From Dehalococcoidia bacterium UBA1152 (GTDB lineage: Bacteria > Chloroflexota > Dehalococcoidia > Lucifugimonadales > UBA2962): 14,378 nt of DNA. The DNA lies in the NCBI GenBank assembly GCA_002311285.1, contig DBZU01000023.1, forward strand, positions 1 to 14,378, given 5' to 3'. Shown in pieces: positions 1 through 7,841 of this stretch; the first letter of the stretch is position 1; each line of letters opens with the position of its first letter. The position numbers and the translations under genes were made by a program. The notes beneath the pieces were generated by a model. It made no database searches. It had not been told where the DNA came from and worked only from the letters and a program-made list of their open reading frames with translations.

Positions 1-63
1 GACGAAATAGGCAAAATAGACTTGCCTTTTAATTATGTGAATCATAAGAGACCGTCAAGGTAA
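1..63 (+). CDS. 3' end of an unidentified gene (partial)
   Basis: Frame 1 is open from the left edge for 20 codons and stops at TAA (61-63). The last residues read LPFNYVNHKRPSR. I do not recognise the family. It does not look like the C-terminus of LeuC, the usual partner of the leuD gene downstream. Other forward frames close within about 35 bases, and the only reverse-strand alternative is a very short open frame. The reading as a real C-terminus is plausible but rests on 20 residues only. Confidence 0.35.
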   Translation, partial: DEIGKIDLPFNYVNHKRPSR

Positions 64-182
64 TTCAGAGAATGATTACTCCATCCAACAATTTAACGTA
101 CACTTCTTTGGATGCCCTTAAACAGAATCCCAATTATTGAGATCCATACTTTTTTTAGATTAGAGGTTATTGAGGTAAATAG

Positions 183-212
183 TTAGCTGTACCCTACAAC
201 GGGGGGTATACT
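183..212 (+). promoter_or_regulatory. Possible leuD promoter
   Basis: TTAGCT (183-188) and TATACT (207-212) are separated by 18 bp. The -10 matches the sigma-70 consensus at five of six positions, while the -35 matches at only three. A TATAC/GTATA dyad (207-211 and 218-222) overlaps the -10 and could be an operator. Transcription from here would give a leader of about 130 nt before leuD. This is a pattern match only. Confidence 0.25.
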
Positions 213-240
213 TCACTGTATAGATTTGTTATGGTTTTTT

Positions 241-264
241 GAGCCACTTTTTGAGCCACTTTTT
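241..264 (+). repeat. Two tandem copies of a 12-bp unit
   Basis: GAGCCACTTTTT occurs twice head to tail (241-252 and 253-264), directly after a six-T run and followed by CAAAAAAG. The second copy's CTTTTT can pair with the AAAAAG that follows. The unit could be slippage or paired binding sites in the leuD leader. It does not recur elsewhere as far as I could see. Confidence 0.7.
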
Positions 265-349
265 CAAAAAAGCTAACGCTAAATTAAGCTAATCCCCGAT
301 TGAAAGCCAAGTATAAACCGTAACATTATTATAGTTTAAAAGAGGTACT

Positions 350-970
350 ATGGATCGATTTACAGAACATACAGGAATAGTAGCCCCCATGGATAGGATC
401 AACGTAGATACTGACCAAATAATTCCGAAGCAATTTCTTAAACGAATCCAAAGAACAGGCTACGGACAATTTTTATTTAATGATTGGCGTTTTAAGGAAG
501 ATGGATCTCTTAATCCGGACTTTGAATTAAATAAAAGTGGCTATCAAGGAGCATCAATACTTGTGGCAGGAGCAAATTTCGGGTCAGGGTCGTCACGTGA
601 ACATGCCGCCTGGGCATTAAAGGAGTATGGATTTAAATGTATCATCGCTCCCTCTTTCGCAGATATTTTTTCTAACAATTGTTTTCAAAATGGGATATTA
701 CCTATAACACTAGCAGAAGATCGTGTTGCTCAAATTATTGAAAAAGCTAAAAAACAAACAGGATACACATTAAGTGTAGACTTAAGATCGTTGAAAATTT
801 GGGATAAGGATGAAGAAATTGTATCCGACTTCGAGATCGATGATTTTCGTAAACACTCTTTAATCAATGGCTTGGATGACATTGGAATAACTTTGCAAGA
901 TGAGAATAGTATTTCTGATTTTGAAAAAATGAGACATCCACATGGTGGTGTTCTGACTGCTGAGAACTGA
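350..970 (+). CDS. leuD: 3-isopropylmalate dehydratase small subunit (LeuD)
   Basis: This is the small (swivel-domain) subunit of isopropylmalate isomerase, which with the Fe-S subunit LeuC interconverts 2- and 3-isopropylmalate in leucine synthesis. The 206-residue protein matches the E. coli-type LeuD along its whole length. The N-terminal motif NVDTDQIIPKQFL is at residues 18-30, FNDWRF at about 43-48, the substrate-loop motif GSGSSREHAAWAL at 78-90, IAPSFADIF near 100-110, and a C-terminal NGLDDIGITLQ segment. The ATG at 350 follows AGAGG (341-345) with a short 4-nt spacer; Met14 is an internal alternative but would remove conserved sequence. leuC is not adjacent within the window, so the partner must lie elsewhere. 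The gene converges on accDA with 36 bp between the stop codons. The length and motifs argue against an archaeal-type homoaconitase small subunit. Confidence 0.95.
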   Translation: MDRFTEHTGIVAPMDRINVDTDQIIPKQFLKRIQRTGYGQFLFNDWRFKEDGSLNPDFELNKSGYQGASILVAGANFGSGSSREHAAWALKEYGFKCIIAPSFADIFSNNCFQNGILPITLAEDRVAQIIEKAKKQTGYTLSVDLRSLKIWDKDEEIVSDFEIDDFRKHSLINGLDDIGITLQDENSISDFEKMRHPHGGVLTAEN

Positions 971-1006
971 TCAAAGTAATATTTTCTACTAAAGTTTTAT
1001 TAGACT

Positions 1007-2875
1007 TCAATCAACATGAGCATCTTGCTCATGTTCCTCACGGTGAATCTGTTCCAAGGATTTAGTTTCTTGTAGTTTAAACCCAGGCCTTTCAATAATA
1101 GAGGCTTTTGTTGGGTTGGAATCGGGCAATCTGTAAGATGGAGAATTTAGGTCTGATGTAATTTTTAACTGGTTATCAAACTTACCGACGAGTCGAAATT
1201 TACGATAACGCCTTCTTGATCTACGAAAATTGGACCAATTACCGATATCAGTCAAATGAGTTAGTATCATTCTGCGTAGCTGTCTGGCTGCGCCGTCAGG
1301 GCTTTCGTGAGCCGCCCCTAGAGGTTCTCCTACAACTTCATCAACAATATTTAATTCAAGACAATCATTTGCTGTTAGCCTTAGAGATTCAGCAGTCTCT
1401 TCAGTTGTAGCAGATTTGTCATACATTAGGTCTGTAGCCTCTTCTGGCGACATTACAGTATAGATAGCGTTTTCCATCATCAATACTCGGTCTGCAATTG
1501 CAAAAGCTAACGCTCCCTCGCTCCCTCCCTGTCCAATAATAGCTGCTATAGTTGGAACGTTTAATGAAGCCATTACTGACATCGTTGAAGCAATAGAATT
1601 GCCTAGGCCTTGTTGTTCGGATCGAAATCCAGAGTTAGGGCCAGGTGTGTCAATTATGGTAATAAGTGGAATTTCAAACTTGTCTGCTATCCTCATAAGA
1701 CGTACTGCCTTACGGAACCCTGCAGGCGAAGTCATGCCGTAATTGGTTTCATCCGAGTCGTCAGATCCTCTTTCCTGGCCTATTATCATCACGGTTTGCC
1801 CGCCTAAATGACCTAGTCCTCCAATAATGGCTTGGTCCTCACCAGAAGCACGGTCTCCTTTTAATTCAAAGAAGTTGAACACGATACGCTCTATGTAATC
1901 GATTGATGTTGGTCTTTTTGCGTGTCGTGCCAAACCAACAGATTGCCAAGCCCTTTGTTTTGGCAACGGTGTTTGGTTTTTCTTGGTTTTTTTGCGATAA
2001 CTAAGCCTAAATTCTGGATTAGTTAAATCTAATAACGTAGCAAGAGTTTCATTTAGATCAGTACGATCGACAACTCTATCTATCATGCCATGAGTCAATT
2101 GCGCTTCTGCATTATTTACTGATTGAGAGCCAGGGTCAGAGTCAGATGCAGATTCTTTAATAGTTCGGGCTGATGAAAAACCAACTATAGCACCCGGCTC
2201 GGCTAAAGTTATATCAGCTAAATTTGCTAGGCTGGCAAAAGCTTGCCCAGTGGTTGGATTCGCCAAAACAGATATTAAAGGCAATTTTTTTTCGGAAAAT
2301 CTTCCAGCCGAAACGGTGGTTTTAGCCATCTGTAGTAAGGAGAGTAATCCTTCTTGAATACGAGTTCCACCACTAGTTAATATTGCAACCAACGGCAATT
2401 TGCGCCTTGAAGCATATTCAAAGGCTAAAGCAATTTTTTCTCCAACTACTACGCCAATTGAACCTCCCATGAATCCAAAATCTAAAACTATTAGTGTGGT
2501 TGCACTACCACCGATTGAACATGTTCCTGTTACAGCTGCTTCATGTAAGCCAGTTCTGCGTTGATCTTCATATATTCGTTGCCGATAGGTTGACTTAGAG
2601 GAGAATGAGACAGGGTCCAATGAAACGATGGATCGATTTATTTCTTTGAAACTACCTCGATCAACTAGGCTTTCAATTCTATCCCTTGCCGATAAACCGT
2701 AATGAAAGTTACATCCTGGACAAACGCGAAATTGTTGGTAAAGTGGCAAGTCGACTAGAACTATACCGCACACCAAACACGTTTCACGTAGGTCTGCATC
2801 CACATGGGCTGGCTGTGACTGTTCTTCATGAGAACTTAAAAGAAACCTAAGAAGGCTTGATAGTTTTCGAACCAT
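1007..2875 (-). CDS. accDA: Acetyl-CoA carboxylase carboxyltransferase, fused beta-alpha subunits
   Basis: This protein transfers the carboxyl group from carboxybiotin-BCCP to acetyl-CoA, making malonyl-CoA for fatty acid synthesis. It is 622 residues, about AccD plus AccA. The N-terminal AccD half has an intact zinc ribbon (C33, C36, C52, C55) and crotonase-fold glycine motifs such as FGFMGGSIG and TSGGTRIQEG. The AccA half starts near residue 314 (GLARHAKRPTSIDYIE) and contains the GDRA, IDTPGP and IGQGGSEGALA segments. A further tail of about 78 residues follows, beginning with a very basic stretch (RRSRRRYRK). The ATG at 2875 lacks a clear Shine-Dalgarno sequence. It is downstream of ftsK by 85 bp and probably the last gene of that series. 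Separate biotin carboxylase and BCCP genes are needed and are not in the window. The AccA-type second half makes acetyl-CoA more likely than propionyl-CoA as substrate. Confidence 0.93.
   Translation of the reverse strand: MVRKLSSLLRFLLSSHEEQSQPAHVDADLRETCLVCGIVLVDLPLYQQFRVCPGCNFHYGLSARDRIESLVDRGSFKEINRSIVSLDPVSFSSKSTYRQRIYEDQRRTGLHEAAVTGTCSIGGSATTLIVLDFGFMGGSIGVVVGEKIALAFEYASRRKLPLVAILTSGGTRIQEGLLSLLQMAKTTVSAGRFSEKKLPLISVLANPTTGQAFASLANLADITLAEPGAIVGFSSARTIKESASDSDPGSQSVNNAEAQLTHGMIDRVVDRTDLNETLATLLDLTNPEFRLSYRKKTKKNQTPLPKQRAWQSVGLARHAKRPTSIDYIERIVFNFFELKGDRASGEDQAIIGGLGHLGGQTVMIIGQERGSDDSDETNYGMTSPAGFRKAVRLMRIADKFEIPLITIIDTPGPNSGFRSEQQGLGNSIASTMSVMASLNVPTIAAIIGQGGSEGALAFAIADRVLMMENAIYTVMSPEEATDLMYDKSATTEETAESLRLTANDCLELNIVDEVVGEPLGAAHESPDGAARQLRRMILTHLTDIGNWSNFRRSRRRYRKFRLVGKFDNQLKITSDLNSPSYRLPDSNPTKASIIERPGFKLQETKSLEQIHREEHEQDAHVD
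1013..1035. repeat. Perfect inverted repeat over the 3' end of accDA
   Basis: Two 10-bp arms (1013-1022 AACATGAGCA and 1026-1035 TGCTCATGTT) flank a 3-nt loop. The repeat encodes the last residues of the minus-strand AccDA and lies 42 bp past the leuD stop. It could serve as a transcription stop or mRNA 3'-end stabiliser for either convergent gene, but neither side carries an adjacent T-run, so a classical intrinsic terminator is not supported. Confidence 0.6.
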
Positions 2876-2922
2876 TTTCTTTGTGTTTACTTACCAGGAA
2901 AACCTAAGGGTTGATGTTTTGT

Positions 2923-2959
2923 CATTACGCAGTAATGTGAGCGATCAGTTTATGCGTAA
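2923..2959. repeat. Overlapping alternative hairpins between ftsK and accDA
   Basis: CATTAC (2923-2928) and GTAATG (2932-2937) form a 6-bp dyad with a 3-nt loop. TTACGCA (2925-2931) can instead pair with TGCGTAA (2953-2959), a 7-bp stem with a 21-nt loop ending one base short of the ftsK stop codon. The two foldings share an arm and exclude each other. No T-run follows on the minus strand, so this is not a standard terminator. A role in processing or in the accDA leader is only a guess. Confidence 0.4.
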
Positions 2960-2960
2960 C

Positions 2961-5396
2961 TTATCGAATTATAACATCACGTGATTTAGACCCATCACTT
3001 GGCCCTACTATACCCTGCTCTTCTAATTCGTCCATAAGTCTCGCTGCCCTTGGATAACCAATTCGCAAACGTCTTTGCAAAAAAGAAGTAGATAACTTAC
3101 GCTCGGTGTTAGCTAAGGCAACAGCTTTGCCCATCAATTCATCTCCACCTGGTTTACTGCTGTCGTTATCGAATTCGGCGGAATCCTCTATTATGTCCAG
3201 AGCCATATCTGGCAAAGGAGGCCAAGTTGTATTCCTCCAGTATTTGACTAATTGATTTATCTCAGCGTCTGATATAAACACCCCTTGTACTCTCCTGGCT
3301 CGCGAAGCATCAATGGGCTGGTACAGCATATCTCCTCGTCCGAGGAGTTTTTCTGCACCAATGCTGTCTAAAATGGTCCTGGAGTCAATTTGGGATGTGA
3401 CTCCAAATGCGATTCTACTAGGAAAGTTGGCCTTGATTAGTCCAGTTAAAACATCAACTGACGGACGTTGGGTAGCAATTATTAAATGTATACCTGTTGC
3501 CCTTCCTAGTTGAGCGAGTCTACAAAGAGATTGTTCAGCTTCTACTGATGAATTCATCATCAAATCTGCCAGTTCATCAATCACTACCACAAGGTATGGC
3601 ATTTTCTCTTTTGATTTGGAATTGTACGCAGAAATATTCCTTACTCCAGATTGCTCCATGTGTTTATATCGTTTCAGCATTTCGTTAATGAGAGCTTTTA
3701 ATAATGGTACAACTTGTCCGGTTTCTACAATAACTGGAGTCAGGAGATGAGGGATTCCGTTAAAAGGAGTCAATTCTACTCTTTTTGGATCTATTAGCAA
3801 AAGACGTAATTGTGAAGGTGAATTTTCACTAATGAGACACGATACTATAGTGTTTAGGCACACGCTTTTACCACTTCCTGTTGCCCCAGCAACTAATAGA
3901 TGAGGCATCTTTGCTAAATCCAAGACTACATTGTCTCCACCAGTACTTTTACCTAAAGCTATCGGTAGACCTCCAGTTTTAGATAATTTTCTGAAATTGT
4001 TGTCATCCATAACCGAACGAATAGTAACTAAAGAAGGATTCGAATTAGGCACTTCAATTCCAACAAGGGAAGTCCCTAGAACTGGGGATTCGATTCGAAT
4101 AGACGATGTCTGTAGTGCGAGCGCCAAGTCTTTTTCACGCTGCATGATTGTGTCAACCTTGACACGTGTTTTCGATTCAACTTTTTTCCGAACTATTTTT
4201 CCAGACTCATCCAATATTGGCTTACCAGAGGCGTCAGTCACGTTTTCTTGTTTATATCGTCTTATCCAGCCCGGTTCAATTCCATACATAGTTACGGTTG
4301 GTCCCGGCCTTGTCATTTTGACTTCCACTTCAACGCCGTAATCATTTAAAGTTTGTTGTATTTTTTTTGATGTTTCAGCCATTTCTGCTGGAGATACTGT
4401 TTCGGTGGGAGTATTGACCATAATCGTACGTTTGGGCAAAACCCATAATTTATCCCATTTGTCTAATATTGGCAGACCCTTGACGAGCAAAGCTTGTTCA
4501 AGTTCATTTTCATTTCCAACTTCTTCATTCCACAAGAGATTGACCTTTCCGCCTTGCTCATCGACAAGATTTCCGCTTGTTTGCATATTAATTGCTGGTT
4601 CATCTGCAATAACAGAAGGTGATTCAATTCCTTGGGCTATTAAAGCCCCAGGTTGTTCGTCGCTATCAGCTTGTATGTCTTCCATTAAGTCCATTTGTGA
4701 TTTAATTGACTCACTAGAATTGGAAATGGAGCCTGTTAACATTTCAGGGAACATATCTTTCGGTTTACTGATTGATATAGAAGAATAGATTTGTCCGAAA
4801 AGAAGTTTGATAAGTTTTGCTTTAGTAGCAAAACCTTTGTAGAGATATATAGACGATATTTGAGTTATTTTCCAAGAAACTAAGACCAGTTTTGAAATAC
4901 CATAATAACTGGGCTTAGGAAACAAAATACTAATACAGCATAAAGATAGAACTATTGTCATAACTATAGCAAGTATAGAGTTATCGTTAGTGATTAATGA
5001 TCCAATACGTCCTCCCAATGACACCTCTCCATCAAGCGTAAACATGCGTAAGGATGAATCGAATCCTGGATGAGAAATAGATAAAAGTGATATGGCGGCT
5101 ATTACGGCAACCAGCATGGCACTCCATATGGCCAAATTCTGTGTGTTTAAAAAACTTTTGGTTCTATACAGGGTAATTAGAAAGACCAACAACCATAGTG
5201 CAACGGGCACAACACCGAAACCAAGCTGAAATAGTATTTCTGATTGAATGGAAAAATACCCAGTTGTGACAGTGTTATTGAATATAAATCCGATGATTAT
5301 CACGAGAACAATAAGTGCCAAAACACAACCAGCGATATAGCCACCTTGGTGCCTCGGTAACAATTTGTTGAAATTGTAAGTCAGTTTGCCATTCAT
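2961..5396 (-). CDS. ftsK: DNA translocase FtsK/SpoIIIE
   Basis: This is a membrane-anchored hexameric ATPase that pumps DNA through the closing septum and helps resolve chromosome dimers. The 811-residue protein has four N-terminal membrane segments (about 20-39, 55-77, 88-106, 140-159) and then a polar, acidic linker to about residue 300. The motor follows, with Walker A GATGSGKS at 504-511, a LLLIDPKRVEL segment, and Walker B VVVIDELADL with D607 and E608. LGRATGIHLIIATQRPSVDV follows. The last 65 residues form the winged-helix gamma domain (SFLQRRLRIGYPRAARLMDELEEQGIVG) that reads polar DNA signals. The overall length is close to SpoIIIE. The ATG at 5396 has no strong Shine-Dalgarno sequence. 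It follows rnj by 57 bp; an rnj-ftsK neighbourhood is seen in several other phyla. Confidence 0.95.
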   Translation of the reverse strand: MNGKLTYNFNKLLPRHQGGYIAGCVLALIVLVIIIGFIFNNTVTTGYFSIQSEILFQLGFGVVPVALWLLVFLITLYRTKSFLNTQNLAIWSAMLVAVIAAISLLSISHPGFDSSLRMFTLDGEVSLGGRIGSLITNDNSILAIVMTIVLSLCCISILFPKPSYYGISKLVLVSWKITQISSIYLYKGFATKAKLIKLLFGQIYSSISISKPKDMFPEMLTGSISNSSESIKSQMDLMEDIQADSDEQPGALIAQGIESPSVIADEPAINMQTSGNLVDEQGGKVNLLWNEEVGNENELEQALLVKGLPILDKWDKLWVLPKRTIMVNTPTETVSPAEMAETSKKIQQTLNDYGVEVEVKMTRPGPTVTMYGIEPGWIRRYKQENVTDASGKPILDESGKIVRKKVESKTRVKVDTIMQREKDLALALQTSSIRIESPVLGTSLVGIEVPNSNPSLVTIRSVMDDNNFRKLSKTGGLPIALGKSTGGDNVVLDLAKMPHLLVAGATGSGKSVCLNTIVSCLISENSPSQLRLLLIDPKRVELTPFNGIPHLLTPVIVETGQVVPLLKALINEMLKRYKHMEQSGVRNISAYNSKSKEKMPYLVVVIDELADLMMNSSVEAEQSLCRLAQLGRATGIHLIIATQRPSVDVLTGLIKANFPSRIAFGVTSQIDSRTILDSIGAEKLLGRGDMLYQPIDASRARRVQGVFISDAEINQLVKYWRNTTWPPLPDMALDIIEDSAEFDNDSSKPGGDELMGKAVALANTERKLSTSFLQRRLRIGYPRAARLMDELEEQGIVGPSDGSKSRDVIIR

Positions 5397-5453
5397 ATTG
5401 CAGGCTTATGCATACCACGAATAGTGATAAATAAAAGGTTTACTATTGAAATC

Positions 5454-7118
5454 CTAATCTACTGGTTGCACTAAGACTAAAACCACTGGCCTTTTCCTGG
5501 TCTCTTTGTAGAGCATCTCAGTAACCAAACGGGTAACATCTTCTTTTATGTTGTACCAATCTAATACTGAACCCGTATGATTTTCCAGTGCAAAATGTAC
5601 CACTTGTGAAGTTTTTTCTACTAGATCTTCAACTTCATTTAATTCTGGAAAGCCATATGCAACGATATTAGGTGCACTCAGAAAGTCTGCTGTTTGACTT
5701 TGTAAAGTTATACTTATTGCCACGAGCCCAGACTTAGATATGCGATTTCTGGACTGGAGTTGGAAATCAGAATCCTGCCAAGCCTTTTGCCCAGATATGA
5801 AAACAGGTTCCAGAGGTATGTAGTCTGTTATGCTTGCTTGTTTCGAATTGATGTCCGCCACATATCCGTTTTCTAAAATCAATATATTGTCAGGAGTGAG
5901 TCCAACGGTTTGCGCTAATTCAGCATTTGCAACCAAGTGACGGTATTCTCCATGAACCGGAATAAAAAACTTGGGACGAACTATGTTCAATAGGAGCTTT
6001 AATTCCTCTCGTGCAGCATGTCCATGCACGTGAACGTTAGCGTTACGGCTTGAGAAAACCGTCGCTCCAAGTCGCAATAAATCATCAATGGTTTTAGCCA
6101 CCAGAGATTCATTCCCTGGAATTGGGGAGGATGACAGAATCACAGTATCGCCAGGAACTATGCTTATTTCCTTATGGTCGTCCCGAGACATTCTTACAAG
6201 CGCGCTTGTCGGTTCACCCTGTGTTCCAGTTGCTAATAGAATTATTTTGCTGCCTGGAAGTTTTATTGCTTGTTTAAGGGAAACAATTATTTCCGGTTCT
6301 GCGTGTAAGTACCCCATCTTAATAGCCATTTTAAGATTGTTGCGCATACTCTTTCCTACCACAGCCACTTTACGATTATGCTTATGTGCGCTATCCAGTA
6401 CTATCTGCATCCTGGAAATTAATGATGCGAATGTAGCGACGATAACCCTTCCTTGTGCCTCGGCTATATTCAAGTCTATTGGGCCCTGTATAGTTGATTC
6501 AGAAGGCGTATATCCGTCTATTTCTGCATAGGTTGAGTCCGCAAATAGTATTAGCACGCCGTCTGCAGCTAATCGGGATAAAGTGGCAAAATCAGTTTTG
6601 TAACCATCTATCGGCGTATGATCTATTTTAAAGTCGCCTGTGTGTACAATCGCACCGGCTGGGGTTTGAATTGCTATTCCCATTGAATCAGGAATAGAAT
6701 GGCATACTCTAAAAAATTCTATTTCTATTTTCCCAATCATAAAAGGAACATTAGGTTCCACAATATTCAATACACATTGTTGTAAAAGTCCGTGTTCGCG
6801 CAGTTTTACATTTATTAGCCCATTAGTTAGTCTTGACGAATAAACTGGGACATTCAGCTCGGACAATACATAAGGCAAGGCCCCAATATGATCTTCATGG
6901 CCATGAGTTAACAATATAGCCTTAACACGATCCTGATTTTGTATGAGATAACTAATATCTGAGATTACAAAGTCTACCCCTGGCATATCGCTACTGGGGA
7001 ATAAGACTCCAGCGTCGATAACAATGATTTCATCGAAAATTTCGATGACCATCATATTTCGACCAATTTCCCCAAATCCTCCTAGCGGTACTATACGGAT
7101 ATTATGAAGTTCCTCCAA
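5454..7118 (-). CDS. rnj: Ribonuclease J
   Basis: This is a metallo-beta-lactamase/beta-CASP nuclease for RNA processing and decay (endo- and 5'-3' exonuclease in characterised members). The 554 residues equal the usual RNase J length. The zinc ligands are visible: HGHEDH at H72-H77, H140, and D162 in HTGDFKID. The beta-CASP motifs include H363/H365/H367 in HVHGH and H389 in PVHGEYRH. A C-terminal domain of about 110 residues follows. The first possible start is a TTG at 7116-7118, since TAA lies in frame just upstream and the conserved IVPLGGFGEIGRN begins at residue 9. Oddly, the best Shine-Dalgarno-like run (GGAGGA) overlaps and follows this TTG instead of preceding it; the only upstream candidate is AGGT. 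It lies 21 bp after udg, so it is probably cotranscribed. Confidence 0.94.
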   Translation of the reverse strand: MEELHNIRIVPLGGFGEIGRNMMVIEIFDEIIVIDAGVLFPSSDMPGVDFVISDISYLIQNQDRVKAILLTHGHEDHIGALPYVLSELNVPVYSSRLTNGLINVKLREHGLLQQCVLNIVEPNVPFMIGKIEIEFFRVCHSIPDSMGIAIQTPAGAIVHTGDFKIDHTPIDGYKTDFATLSRLAADGVLILFADSTYAEIDGYTPSESTIQGPIDLNIAEAQGRVIVATFASLISRMQIVLDSAHKHNRKVAVVGKSMRNNLKMAIKMGYLHAEPEIIVSLKQAIKLPGSKIILLATGTQGEPTSALVRMSRDDHKEISIVPGDTVILSSSPIPGNESLVAKTIDDLLRLGATVFSSRNANVHVHGHAAREELKLLLNIVRPKFFIPVHGEYRHLVANAELAQTVGLTPDNILILENGYVADINSKQASITDYIPLEPVFISGQKAWQDSDFQLQSRNRISKSGLVAISITLQSQTADFLSAPNIVAYGFPELNEVEDLVEKTSQVVHFALENHTGSVLDWYNIKEDVTRLVTEMLYKETRKRPVVLVLVQPVD

Positions 7119-7139
7119 TTGATATTAACCTGTAATCCG

Positions 7140-7841
7140 TCAGATAAGTCGTTGCTGTTTTATATTTTTAGATACTTTTTGTTGGGTATCGGAGGGCTCT
7201 TTAGGAGTTGAAGTGTGGTTTGTATTAAATTCTAAACTTAATTGCAAATCCTCTTGATCTTTAGAAGTTTTTGCATCGATATCTGAGTTAAAATTACTTA
7301 TTAGTGATGAAATATTCTGGAAATCTTCTTGTAAAGCGGGTCTAAGGCGTGGGTTATGTAAAGTTGCTGCAGGATGGTACACTGGAAAAATTGTACGATT
7401 CTTCCATCTCCTAGGTTTTCCGCGTACTCGGCTAATTAATTCCCCGGGGAAAAAATTTCCTAATGAATGTCGTCCAAGAGTGACAATTATTTCTGGGTCT
7501 ATAATAGACATTTGTTCTTCTAAATACTTCCAACAGCGATCAATTTCTTGTGGATTAGGATCACGGTTGTTTGGTGGCCTGCACTTTACTATGTTAGTTA
7601 TATATACTTGTTCTCGGGTTAATCCAATACTCTGAAGCATTTCATTTAAGACTTTTCCTGCAGGCCCAACGAAGGGCTTGCCTTCTGCATCTTCACTCGC
7701 TCCGGGGGCTTCTCCAATGAACATAATTTTGGAATTTAAACTACCTTCTCCCGGCACTGCTTGTTTCCGGGTTTTAGATAGATCGCACTGTACACAGATC
7801 TTTATCTGAGTGACGAGAGACTCATATTTAGCATTTGTCAT
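7140..7841 (-). CDS. Uracil-DNA glycosylase, family 4 (Fe-S)
   Basis: This enzyme removes uracil from DNA, arising from cytosine deamination or dUTP incorporation, and starts base excision repair. The 4Fe-4S ligand set of family 4 is complete (C16, C19, C87, C103). The catalytic-loop motif GEAPG is at 43-47, PFVGPAG at 56-62, and the second active-site motif YHPAA near 155-160. The catalytic domain ends near residue 180. A polar, low-complexity tail of about 50 residues follows and contains QLSLEF at 200-205, which resembles hexapeptide sliding-clamp ligands such as Hda's QLSLPL. The ATG at 7841 lacks a clear ribosome binding site. It is first in the udg-rnj-ftsK group. The Cys set and motifs argue against family 1 UDG or MUG; the family-5 enzyme is related, but GEAPG fits family 4. 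Confidence 0.93.
   Translation of the reverse strand: MTNAKYESLVTQIKICVQCDLSKTRKQAVPGEGSLNSKIMFIGEAPGASEDAEGKPFVGPAGKVLNEMLQSIGLTREQVYITNIVKCRPPNNRDPNPQEIDRCWKYLEEQMSIIDPEIIVTLGRHSLGNFFPGELISRVRGKPRRWKNRTIFPVYHPAATLHNPRLRPALQEDFQNISSLISNFNSDIDAKTSKDQEDLQLSLEFNTNHTSTPKEPSDTQQKVSKNIKQQRLI

Larger units (their letters stand above)
64..349. other. 286-bp gap upstream of leuD
   Basis: This is AT-rich non-coding sequence between the partial upstream gene and leuD. It holds a 7-T run at 150-156 with no convincing stem in front of it and a possible promoter with a dyad over the -10 (183-222). A C-rich/G-rich pair (TACCC at 190-194, GGGTA at 204-208) could fold into a 5-bp hairpin. Two tandem 12-bp repeats lie at 241-264. 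Two open frames of 22 and 24 codons (72-140, 112-186) lack good ribosome binding sites and are not called as genes. No tRNA or recognised riboswitch is seen. Confidence 0.6.

Noticed and set aside
110..156. Terminator for the partial upstream gene ending in the 7-T run at 150-156
   Set aside because: The only pairing found (TGGAT with ATCCA) is five bases with a loop of nearly 30 nt, too weak to call.
72..186. Two short overlapping open frames (72-140 and 112-186) as leader peptides of leuD
   Set aside because: They have no strong ribosome binding site, no run of leucine codons and no terminator/antiterminator pair after them.
5415..5450. AATAGT/ACTATT pair between rnj and ftsK as a terminator
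   Set aside because: The stem is six AT-rich bases with a 16-nt loop and no suitable T-run; ftsK is more likely read from the same transcript.
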